NCBI GenBank assembly: GCA_035291645.1
Contig: DATDRQ010000132.1
Coordinates: forward strand, 1-43,878
Length of the DNA: 43,878 nucleotides
Direction of reading: 5' to 3'
DNA from: DATDRQ01 sp035291645
GTDB taxonomy: Bacteria > Chloroflexota > Anaerolineae > Anaerolineales > UBA4823
Numbering within the stretch: position 1 is the stretch's first letter; each line of letters begins with the position of its first letter. This document shows, piece after piece, positions 9,401-15,978 of the stretch. Both the position numbers and the translations under genes were made by a program. The notes below the pieces were generated by a model that worked only from the letters and a program-made list of their open reading frames with translations, did not search any database and was not told the origin of the DNA.

Positions 9401-11080
9401 GTGCCCGCTGTCCACCGCTTCGATGACGAAGGCCGTCCCGGAGACGCTGTCGCCGGCGGCGAACACCCCGGGGCGGGTGGCAGCGAAGGTGTTGGGATTG
9501 ATGGCGATGGTCTTTCGCTCGGTCAGGCCGACCCCGGCATCGGCGGGGATGAAGGCCAGGCCAGCGCGCTGCCCGACCGAGAAGATGACCGTATCGCAGG
9601 CCAGGATATGGTTCGAGCCGGGGACTTTCTCGACGTTCAGGCGCCCGTTCTCATCGAAGCTGAAGGAGCTGACCTGCATGCACTCGACGCCCGAAGTGCG
9701 CCCGCCCTCATCCGGCAGGACGCGCTCGAATGACCGGCTGGGGAATATCGATACGCCCTCGGCAATGGCAGCCTGGATCTCCCACTCATGAGACGGCATC
9801 GTCTCGCGGCTCTCCAGGCAGGCCATCGAGACCTGGCAGCCCAGGCGGACGGCGCTGCGGGCGACGTCGATGGCGACATTGCCGCCGCCCAGCACCAGCA
9901 CGTTCTTACCCAGACCGGCGTGGTCATTTGTTCCGGCGTATTTCCCCAGGCGGACGTCGCGCAGGAAGTGGGTGTTGATCAGTACGCCGGGCAGGTTGGC
10001 GCCCGGTATCGGCAGGCGGATGCCCTCATGCGCGCCGACGGAGATTAACACCGCCGAGTAACCCTGGTCGAACAATTTGTCCAGGTCGTCCACCTGTGCG
10101 TTCAGCCTTAGATCGACCCCCAGGTCGACGATCTCGCGCACTTCGCGTTCGATGATTTCGGTCGGTAAGCGGTATTCGGGGACGCCCAGCCGCAGCATGC
10201 CTCCGGCGACCGGCATGGCCTCGAAAATGGTCACGGGAAAACCGGCCCGGATCAGGTCCTGGGCGGCGGTCAACCCGCACGGGCCGGCGCCGATGATCGC
10301 CACCCTCCGGTCAGGGAAGCGGATCTCGGCAGGTGCGGGGGGCTGGTAGGGATCGGCGTAGACCTTATCGGTCACGAAGCGCTTGAGGGCGCGGATATTA
10401 ATCGGTTCGTCGACCTGGCCGCGATTGCAGGCGCTCTCGCAGCGATGGTTACAAATGCGCCCGCAGATGCCGGGGAAGGGGTTGTCCATCTTGATCACGC
10501 GCAGGGCATCTGCCCAGCGCCCCTCCCGGATCAGGGCGATGTAGCCCTGGGCGCGTTGACCGGCCGGGCAGGCGTCCCGGCAGGGGGCGATGCCGCGCTT
10601 CTCGATGGCGAAGGCGTTCGGCACCGCCTGCGGGTAGAGCTTATAAGCGGCCCGGCGGGAGGCCAGACCTTCATTGAAGGTATCCGGGATGATAACCGGG
10701 CAGACCTTGGTGCACTCGCCGCAGGCGATGCAAATAGATGGGTCGATGTAGCGTGGTTCGCGTTGGACGGTGACGTTGAAGTTGCCGGCCTGGCCGGTCA
10801 CGTCCAGTACGTGGGTCTTAGTCAGGATCTCAATGTTCGGATGGCGTCCGGTCTCGACCAGCTTGGGCGAGATCGTGCACATGGCGCAGTCGTTGGTCGG
10901 GAAAGTCTTGTCCAGCTGGGCCATTTTGCCGCCAATGGCGGACTTCTCTTCGACCAGGTATACTTTGAAGCCCTGGTCTGCCAGGTCCAACGAAGCCTGC
11001 ATGCCCGCGATTCCACCACCGACGACCATCACCGCGCCGATGGGAAGGGATTGTTCGGGATCTTGCTGAGACAAGAGCAC
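6473..11080 (-). CDS. HdrA-type flavoprotein with inserted GltD-like NADPH domain, complete
   Basis: This 1,535-residue fusion starts at GTG 11080, about 10 bases after GGAG. Domains in order are: HdrA FAD motif GGGIAG (21-26); HdrA Cys motif DCAMC (64-68); ferredoxin-like cluster C117/C120/C123/C127; and a GltD/NfnB-like module (about 160-600) with Cys pairs at 167/171 and 206-218, FAD motif GAGPCG (264-269), NAD(P) motif GGGNVA (398-403) and FAAGD. A second Cys cluster follows at 641-657 (CLACGICSECMSC), then CVGSRD and SSVCCMYAAKEA. The HdrA C-terminal half comes next (VCHCGSNIGG, second GGGIAGMTA), and last two C-terminal [4Fe-4S] motifs (CVGCLTCVRICP, CHGCGTCAAECP). It is about 1.5 times the length of the HdrA upstream because the GltD module is spliced between two FeS clusters. 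It is coupled to the MvhD selenoprotein by TAATG. The probable role is electron confurcation or bifurcation between NADPH and ferredoxin with MvhD; this is inferred from the domains. Confidence 0.93.
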   Translation of the reverse strand: MLLSQQDPEQSLPIGAVMVVGGGIAGMQASLDLADQGFKVYLVEEKSAIGGKMAQLDKTFPTNDCAMCTISPKLVETGRHPNIEILTKTHVLDVTGQAGNFNVTVQREPRYIDPSICIACGECTKVCPVIIPDTFNEGLASRRAAYKLYPQAVPNAFAIEKRGIAPCRDACPAGQRAQGYIALIREGRWADALRVIKMDNPFPGICGRICNHRCESACNRGQVDEPINIRALKRFVTDKVYADPYQPPAPAEIRFPDRRVAIIGAGPCGLTAAQDLIRAGFPVTIFEAMPVAGGMLRLGVPEYRLPTEIIEREVREIVDLGVDLRLNAQVDDLDKLFDQGYSAVLISVGAHEGIRLPIPGANLPGVLINTHFLRDVRLGKYAGTNDHAGLGKNVLVLGGGNVAIDVARSAVRLGCQVSMACLESRETMPSHEWEIQAAIAEGVSIFPSRSFERVLPDEGGRTSGVECMQVSSFSFDENGRLNVEKVPGSNHILACDTVIFSVGQRAGLAFIPADAGVGLTERKTIAINPNTFAATRPGVFAAGDSVSGTAFVIEAVDSGHKAASSILRYLQGERLEPPHRPELPVVHLTQQEIQARIARGEIHRNGRIALPELPVEQRLANFAEVEGGYDDASAQAEAARCLACGICSECMSCTFVCGVNAINHNDSERIERLQVGALILAPGYQIYNAHLSEEYGLGRYPNVVTALQYERMLSASGPTKGHVQRPSDGCKPKRIAFLQCVGSRDLSHDYCSSVCCMYAAKEAIMTVEHARAEARSGNGDGEVNCQVFFMDTRSFSKGYEEYYRRAEGKYGVKYTRCRLSDIKEDPLTQDLRVRYAAPYQGIPGVLEEEYDLVVLSVGMEISESVKELGRNLGIELDNYGFCHTTLFHPLQTSRPGIFVAGPFREPKDIPETVMEASGAAANAACLLAPARNTLSQARSYPIERDVKEEEPRIGVFVCHCGSNIGGFLDVPGVAGYARTLPGVAHAEDNLYTCSQDTIAHIIEQVKQLGLNRVVVASCTPLTHEPLFQDAIRLAGLNPYLFEMANIRNQCSWVHSSDWEGGTAKARTMVRMAVARARELQPLKTSQMPVNHAVLVIGGGIAGMTAALTLADQSFPVHIIEREDQLGGNLRHLRFFLPPTTTQTLPYSSPQEYLTEIVAQVTWHPLIQVYTQAELLDTGGFKGNFTSTIRQDSRTVQIQHGVIIITTGGVEYKGSEYSYGSHPGILTQLQFEELLANQGSEISDLHSVAMIQCIGPGEKYCSRLCCSTALKNSLQLKELNPQTEVTILYRDIRTYGFKERLYTQARQAGVRFIHYEFDRKPVVHISDQYQSINLRVWEPVLGREFELTPDLLVLSTPVVPSKGARELASRLKLPLDMDGFFLEAHVKLRPVDFSAEGVFMAGLAHYPKFLDETIAQAQAAASRAAGILSQESMLTNARVAVVDPQRCVGCLTCVRICPYDVPQVRGDSAGVGNIFGAAYIESAICHGCGTCAAECPAQAIQLMHYTDIQTNMKLDALLRSESDKAGFIPVTSLEVR

Positions 11081-11098
11081 GCCTTTTTCTCCGATTGC

Positions 11099-11611
11099 CT
11101 AGCCGGGTTTAGGACGCCGCCCGCGGTATTCGGGTTCTTCTTCCTCATCTTTTGGATCGTGACCAGACGCGCCGTTCCCATTCGTCGGATTCAGCGGGTT
11201 CGGGCCGAGCTGGCGGATGCGCTCGGTCATGGTCTTGACCGCTGAGGAGAAGGTGTGGGCCTGGCTGCCGGACATGAAGAACATGTCCAGCCGCTCACTG
11301 CCCAGACCGACCTCGTCCAGGATCTTCTTGGCTCGTTTGAGCCGGGCCAGGCCGCGTTCGTTGCCGCGCACGTGATGGCAGTTCCCGATCGGGCAGGCGA
11401 CCACATAGACGCCATCTGCCCCCTGCTCGAAAGCCTCCAACAAATAGCGGATATCGGTCTTGCCGGTGCAGGGCATGCGCACGAACTTGACGTTGGCCGG
11501 GTACTGGAGATGAAGCGCCCCGGCGGAATCGGCGGCCATGTAGCCGCAGTAGATGCAGTAGAAGGCGGTGATCTCAGGCTCGAAGGCCTGGTTGTTGTGT
11601 GTCAAAGTCAT
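11099..11611 (-). CDS. MvhD/FlpD-family electron-transfer subunit (cysteine form)
   Basis: This 170-residue protein belongs to the family of the D subunit of methyl viologen-reducing hydrogenase and the related FlpD. Conserved cysteines appear in FYCIYCGYMAAD, RMPCTGKTD and VVACPIGNCHH. It ends in a charged, low-complexity tail (KDEEEEPEYRGRRPKPG). It lies 55 bases after the HdrA at 11667-14819 and 18 bases before the HdrA-GltD gene, so it could serve either. In characterised systems MvhD docks on HdrA and delivers electrons from a hydrogenase or formate dehydrogenase; no such donor is visible in this window. It is the ordinary-cysteine counterpart of the Sec-containing paralog at 5970-6473. 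Confidence 0.9.
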   Translation of the reverse strand: MTLTHNNQAFEPEITAFYCIYCGYMAADSAGALHLQYPANVKFVRMPCTGKTDIRYLLEAFEQGADGVYVVACPIGNCHHVRGNERGLARLKRAKKILDEVGLGSERLDMFFMSGSQAHTFSSAVKTMTERIRQLGPNPLNPTNGNGASGHDPKDEEEEPEYRGRRPKPG

Positions 11612-11666
11612 TGACTCGCCTCATTTAGGGCCGGCTGCGAGGGATTGAACCGAACTGGCAGCCGGG

Positions 11667-14600
11667 TCATGAGTTACTGGTCACAGGGATACGCCAGACG
11701 CCCAGCCCGCCGATCGAGCGCAGCATCATTTGCTCGTCAGTGTAGTTGAACAGCTGGATGGCATTCGCCGGACATTCGCCGGTACAGGTGCCGCAGCCCT
11801 GACACAGGGCCGGGTCGATGTAAGCCGCCCCGCCCATGCCGCCGACGCCGCTGCGCCCTTCGACCTGGATGACCTGCGGGATCTCGAAGGGGCAGGTGCG
11901 GGTGCAGGTCAGGCAGCCGACGCATTTCTCCGGGTCTACCTGCGCGACGACGCCGCCCAGGTAGAGGGTTTCCTGGGAGAGCAGGGTCAGGGCGCGGCCA
12001 GCCGCCGCCAGGGCGTGGCTGATGCTCTCCTCGATGAACTTCGGATAGTGGGCCATGCCGGCCAGGAAGATGCCATCGCGCATGAAGTCCATCGGGCGCA
12101 GCTTCAGCTGGGCTTCTTCGTAGAAGCCCTCGCTGGAGAGCGGGACGCGCAGGATGTGCGCCAGGCGGTCGGTCCCTTCGGACGGGGAGATGGACATGCT
12201 CATAGGGACCAGGTCGGCGGGCAGGTTCAGCCAGCGGTCCAAAGAGAGATCGTACACCCGGACGGTCAAATCCTTGCCGTTCTGAACCACCTGGGGCGGC
12301 AGGTCATCCGTGTAGCGGATGAAGACCACGCCCAGGCGGCGGGCTTCGGTGTAGTGTTCCTCGCGGAAACCGTACGTGACGATGTTCTTGTAGAGCACGC
12401 TCACCTGGCAATTGGGGTTGAACAGCTTCAGCCGGATGGCGTTCTTCATGGTGTTCGTGCAACAAACCCGCGAGCAGTAATCCGGCGCGCCTGCGGGCCG
12501 CACGCATTGGATCATGACCACATGGCGAAGGGCGGCGATCTCCTCCGGGTGGTGGATGATCTTTTCCTCTAGCTCTTGTTGTGTGATTACTTTCGGCTGG
12601 CGCAACAAGGGGTGGTCGCGGTTCTCCTGTGCGCCGGTGGCCACGATCGTCACGCCGTGTTCCACGCTGGAGGTCTCGAAATGGCTGTTCCGGCGTGAGA
12701 TCAATTGGGTCGTAAACTGCCCCACATGCCCGTTTTGAGCCAGCACTTCGGTGCGGGTGTAGATGTTAATGCGCTGGTGGGCGCGCACCCGGTTGACCAG
12801 GTCGCGCAGCAGGCGCTGCGGGTTGTAGCCTTCGGCGACGTAGTACAGGTTGCGCAGGTTGCCGCCGAGCGTCTCGGATCGTTCGACCAGGTGGACATCG
12901 TAACCGCTATCGGCGATCGCCAGGGCAGCCGTCATCCCGGATACACCCCCGCCGATCACCAGGGCAGATGGCAGGCAGCGGTAACTCTCCTTGTTAACAG
13001 GTCTGGCCACGGCAACACGGCCGACCGCCATGCGCACCATCTCGAACGCCTTCCGGTTCGCCAGGTCTGCCTGGTTCTGGTGTACCAGGCTGCACTGCTC
13101 GCGCAGGTTAACGACCTCGAGCAAGTATGGATTGAGGCCAACCTTGCGGATGGTCCGTTGAAAGAGCGATTCGTGGGTGCGGTTGCTGCAGGCGGCGATG
13201 ACGACGCGGTTCAGGCCTTCCTGCAGGATAGCCTGGCGAAGCGATTCTTGGGCTTCCGGGAAGCAGGCGTAGTCGATGATGGCAGTGCTGACCACGTCCG
13301 GCAGGTGGCTGGCCTGGTGCAGGAGGGCAGGCATATCCAGGACTTCGGAAATGGTCTCGCCGCAGTGACAGGCGAAAACACCCACGCGGGCGGGTTCCTG
13401 AGAGACATCTCTTTCCGGCGGGAATTCGTTGGTCGAGAGGAAGGGCCAGGCGCGCGAATAGGGGTGGGTGTGCAGGCGGTCGTTGAGCAGGCGCATGACC
13501 TCGGCTGCCGCACCGCTGGCGTCGATGATCGTTTCGACGATCTCTTTTGGAGAGGAAAAGGCGCCGCACACGAACACGCCTGGGCGGGTGGTCTGCAGCG
13601 GGGTGAACTTGTCGGTCTGGCAGAAGCCGTAGGGATTCAGTTCGATGTCGAGCAGCTCTGCCAGCTGCCCGGCCGATTCTGGGGGCTGCAAGCCGGTCGC
13701 CAGGACGACCATTTCGAAGCGTTCCTCGTACCGCCTGCCGTCCGGTTCGGCGTAATGCAGGATCAGATCGTGGGTTAGAGGATCTTCCTGGATGGATGAA
13801 ACCCGGCAGCGGTTGTAGCGGATGGCGTGCTCGCCGCGGGCAGTGGCGAAGTAGGCGCTGTATTCCTTGTTAAAGGCGCGTTCATCCATGATGAAGATGC
13901 TGCAGTCCACGTCCGCGCCCAGGCGCTGCTTGGCGAGGATGGCCTCTTTGGTAGCGTACATGCAGCAGATCGATGAACAGAAGGGGTTATTCTGGTCTCG
14001 GGAGCCGATGCACTGCAGCCAGGCAATCGAGCTCGGCTTCTGCCTGTCGGAGGGGCGGGTCAGGATGCCTTCGGTCGGGCCGGAGCGGCTGGCCAGGCGC
14101 TCGTACTGCATCGCCTGGACCACGTTCGGGTAGCGCCCGTAGCCCAGCTCTTCCAGACCGCTGGAGTCGTAGACTTTGAAACCAAGCGCCAGGATGATGG
14201 CGCCCACCTCCAGAGTCAGCAGGCGCGGGGCCTCGTGAAGGTCGATAGCGCCGGTTGGGCAGACCTGGGTGCATTTGCCGCATGCGTCGCAGTAGGGGAA
14301 TTTATCGATGACGAAAGCATCTGGTGTGGCACGCGCCGCCACCTTGTAGGCCGCCTTGCGCTTGGTCATGCCCAGCTGGTAGGTGTTGGGAAGCTCGATC
14401 GGGCACACCTGGGCGCACTTGCCGCAGCTGGTGCAGCGGTTTGGATCGACAAAGCGTGGTTCCTGGCGCAGGGAGACGGTGAAATCACCGGCTTCCCCTT
14501 CTACATCCAAGATGCGGGTGTTGGTCAGGATCTCGATATTGGGGTGCTGGTTGTGCTGGATATAGGCCGGGGAGATCGAGGGGCGCGTGCAGCCGTAACC

Positions 14601-14819
14601 ATGGTCGGCGGTGCCGCGGCACAAAACGCAATCATGCTGCGGGAACATGAAGCCGAGCTGGGCAACCCGGCCTCCCAGACAGGGAGTTTGCTCGACCAGG
14701 TAGGCTTTCAAACCGGCATCCGCCAGATCTAGCGCAGCGCGCATACCACCGATGCCGCCGCCCACAATAAGGGCCGCGGCCGGTTCACCACGGATGATCC
14801 GGGTCGTTGGATTCTGCAT
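11667..14819 (-). CDS. HdrA-like iron-sulfur flavoprotein (no GltD insert)
   Basis: This 1,050-residue HdrA2-type protein starts at ATG 14819 with GGGGAGG upstream. The FAD motif GGGIGG is at 20-25. The usual HdrA cysteine motif is altered: HDCVLC is followed by a longer spacer to C77 (C64, C67, C77). Two ferredoxin-type clusters follow at C129-C139 (CTSCGKCAQVC) and C177-C187 (CDACGKCTQVC). Then come CIGSRD, SSICCMYATKEA, a second HdrA half (VFACHCGETISEV, VIGGGVSGMTAA) and two C-terminal [4Fe-4S] motifs (CVGCLTCTRTCP, CQGCGTCTGECP). It lacks the NADPH module carried by its two larger paralogs. It is the first gene after a 238-base gap below the acs genes, so it may have its own promoter. 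No HdrB or HdrC (heterodisulfide or CCG-domain subunits) is present in the window. Confidence 0.92.
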   Translation of the reverse strand: MQNPTTRIIRGEPAAALIVGGGIGGMRAALDLADAGLKAYLVEQTPCLGGRVAQLGFMFPQHDCVLCRGTADHGYGCTRPSISPAYIQHNQHPNIEILTNTRILDVEGEAGDFTVSLRQEPRFVDPNRCTSCGKCAQVCPIELPNTYQLGMTKRKAAYKVAARATPDAFVIDKFPYCDACGKCTQVCPTGAIDLHEAPRLLTLEVGAIILALGFKVYDSSGLEELGYGRYPNVVQAMQYERLASRSGPTEGILTRPSDRQKPSSIAWLQCIGSRDQNNPFCSSICCMYATKEAILAKQRLGADVDCSIFIMDERAFNKEYSAYFATARGEHAIRYNRCRVSSIQEDPLTHDLILHYAEPDGRRYEERFEMVVLATGLQPPESAGQLAELLDIELNPYGFCQTDKFTPLQTTRPGVFVCGAFSSPKEIVETIIDASGAAAEVMRLLNDRLHTHPYSRAWPFLSTNEFPPERDVSQEPARVGVFACHCGETISEVLDMPALLHQASHLPDVVSTAIIDYACFPEAQESLRQAILQEGLNRVVIAACSNRTHESLFQRTIRKVGLNPYLLEVVNLREQCSLVHQNQADLANRKAFEMVRMAVGRVAVARPVNKESYRCLPSALVIGGGVSGMTAALAIADSGYDVHLVERSETLGGNLRNLYYVAEGYNPQRLLRDLVNRVRAHQRINIYTRTEVLAQNGHVGQFTTQLISRRNSHFETSSVEHGVTIVATGAQENRDHPLLRQPKVITQQELEEKIIHHPEEIAALRHVVMIQCVRPAGAPDYCSRVCCTNTMKNAIRLKLFNPNCQVSVLYKNIVTYGFREEHYTEARRLGVVFIRYTDDLPPQVVQNGKDLTVRVYDLSLDRWLNLPADLVPMSMSISPSEGTDRLAHILRVPLSSEGFYEEAQLKLRPMDFMRDGIFLAGMAHYPKFIEESISHALAAAGRALTLLSQETLYLGGVVAQVDPEKCVGCLTCTRTCPFEIPQVIQVEGRSGVGGMGGAAYIDPALCQGCGTCTGECPANAIQLFNYTDEQMMLRSIGGLGVWRIPVTSNS

Positions 14820-14902
14820 TGAAACCTCCCCGAGAAGGTTCAGGGAATAGCTACGATGAACTTTAAATGACCATTCCGGTCTTTAAACCAATACTTATCA
14901 AT

Positions 14903-14908
14903 ATTATA
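14903..14908 (-). promoter_or_regulatory. Possible -10 element ahead of hdrA cluster
   Basis: TATAAT on the minus strand lies about 85 bases upstream of the HdrA start at 14819. Two TTGACA hexamers lie further upstream, but the nearer is about 25 bases from the TATAAT, too far for a classic promoter. The call is weak. Confidence 0.3.
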
Positions 14909-14911
14909 GAA

Positions 14912-14981
14912 GCACGGCAGGCGAAGCGGGATGTGTCAAATGTCAATGATTCACGCGTCGATCGTCCCGATTCTGCCGTGC
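14912..14981. repeat. 9-bp inverted repeat in the gap between TrxR-like gene and hdrA
   Basis: GCACGGCAG (14912-14920) and its exact reverse complement CTGCCGTGC (14973-14981) bracket about 52 bases that also hold TTGACA and TGTCAA motifs. It could be an operator pair or the ends of a small decayed element. No open reading frame lies inside. Confidence 0.5.
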
Positions 14982-15007
14982 GGGATTCGCAATAATGAAA
15001 GGAGTGA

Positions 15008-15046
15008 GAGAAACCCGATCCTGGAGTCTCCGAGACCAGGTTTCTC
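15008..15046 (-). terminator. Long hairpin after TrxR-like gene, possible terminator or REP-like element
   Basis: Beginning 12 bases after the stop of the TrxR-like gene, GAGAAACC (15046-15039) pairs with GGTTTCTC (15015-15008). Inside it CCTGG pairs with CCAGG, and GTCTC with GAGAC. Only a loose pyrimidine stretch follows (TCACTCCTTTC), so it is either a weak terminator separating the acs genes from the hdrA genes or a dispersed palindromic repeat. Confidence 0.5.
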
Positions 15047-15057
15047 GAATAGAACAC

Positions 15058-15963
15058 CTACAGTCGTGGCAACAGGTATTCGTAAGCGCTCAGGGCAGCC
15101 TTGGCGCCCTCGCCGACCGCCACCAGAACCTGTTCGGCATAGGTATCGGTGACGTCCCCGGCGGCGAAGATGCCTGGGATACTGGTGCGGGCAAAGCAGT
15201 CGATCTTGATGCGCCCTTGCTCGTCCAGGTCGACCAGGTGAGCGACCAGCTGCGAGTTGGGGATCAGGTTCATCTCGATGAAGGTGCCTTCGGCTTCGAC
15301 GATCTTCTCTTCGCCGTTCGGGCTCTTCAGCACCAGTTTGTCGGCAAAGCCGTTGCCTTTCACCTCAGTGACGGTGAAGTTCTCCAAAATGGAGACGTTC
15401 GGTGAGCTGCGCAGCTTCTTACCCAGGTCCGATTCAAAGGCCGGCCCGCTGGCGCCGATCAGGGAGACGTGCTTGGCGACGGTAGCCAGCTCGGCAGCCG
15501 AGCGCAGCGCCAGATCGCCATCGCCGACCACGACGGTCTCGCGGTCGATGAACAGCGGGGCATAGCTCAGCGCAGAGTAGCACAGGCCGCGCATGATGAA
15601 TTCGCGCTCGCCGGGTACGGTAAGGCGCTGTTGCTTGGTGCCGGTGGCGATGATCACTGCCTTGGCCAGCAGCTCGCCGCCGCCGCGGGTGTGAAGTACG
15701 AAGCTTTTCTCGTCCTTGTCGATGCGGTCGACCGGCTCCATGTGGCGGGCGAACTTGAGATATTCGAGTTCGCTGCGGAATTTATTGACGACCTCCAGCC
15801 CGCGGATGACCTGGTAGTCCTCGATCCAGGGCAGAGAAAGTCGAAAATTCGTCTTTCCGCCCAGGTCTTTCGAGACCAGCAGGACGTTGAGGCGCTTGCG
15901 GATGGCATAGATGGTTGCGGTCAGGCCAGCCGGCCCGCCGCCGACGACGATAAGATCATACAT
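15058..15963 (-). CDS. Thioredoxin-reductase-like flavoprotein lacking the redox CxxC
   Basis: This 301-residue protein has the two-domain fold of TrxB: FAD motif GGGPAG (8-13), NAD(P)-type motif GDGDLA (147-152) and the C-terminal FAD motif GIFAAGDVTD. The usual redox-active CATC, expected just before the NAD(P) motif, aligns with S130-A-L-S133, so both cysteines are serine. One Cys (128) remains two residues earlier. It therefore cannot use the classic thioredoxin-reductase disulfide. It may be a ferredoxin/flavodoxin-NAD(P) reductase-like or other pyridine-nucleotide flavoprotein. It lies 15 bases downstream of malic enzyme, in the same direction as the acs genes, which suggests a linked role in NAD(P)H/electron balance. 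Confidence 0.85.
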   Translation of the reverse strand: MYDLIVVGGGPAGLTATIYAIRKRLNVLLVSKDLGGKTNFRLSLPWIEDYQVIRGLEVVNKFRSELEYLKFARHMEPVDRIDKDEKSFVLHTRGGGELLAKAVIIATGTKQQRLTVPGEREFIMRGLCYSALSYAPLFIDRETVVVGDGDLALRSAAELATVAKHVSLIGASGPAFESDLGKKLRSSPNVSILENFTVTEVKGNGFADKLVLKSPNGEEKIVEAEGTFIEMNLIPNSQLVAHLVDLDEQGRIKIDCFARTSIPGIFAAGDVTDTYAEQVLVAVGEGAKAALSAYEYLLPRL

Positions 15964-15978
15964 AGTTCACCTCTCTCC

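Noticed and set aside
8837..9733. 298-codon plus-strand open frame
   Set aside because: Antisense to the GltD-like part of the HdrA fusion, which has clear FAD and NAD(P) motifs.
14912..14981. Insertion sequence remnant bounded by the 9-bp inverted repeat
   Set aside because: The enclosed 52 bases hold no transposase fragment and no flanking target duplication was seen; it is kept only as an inverted repeat.
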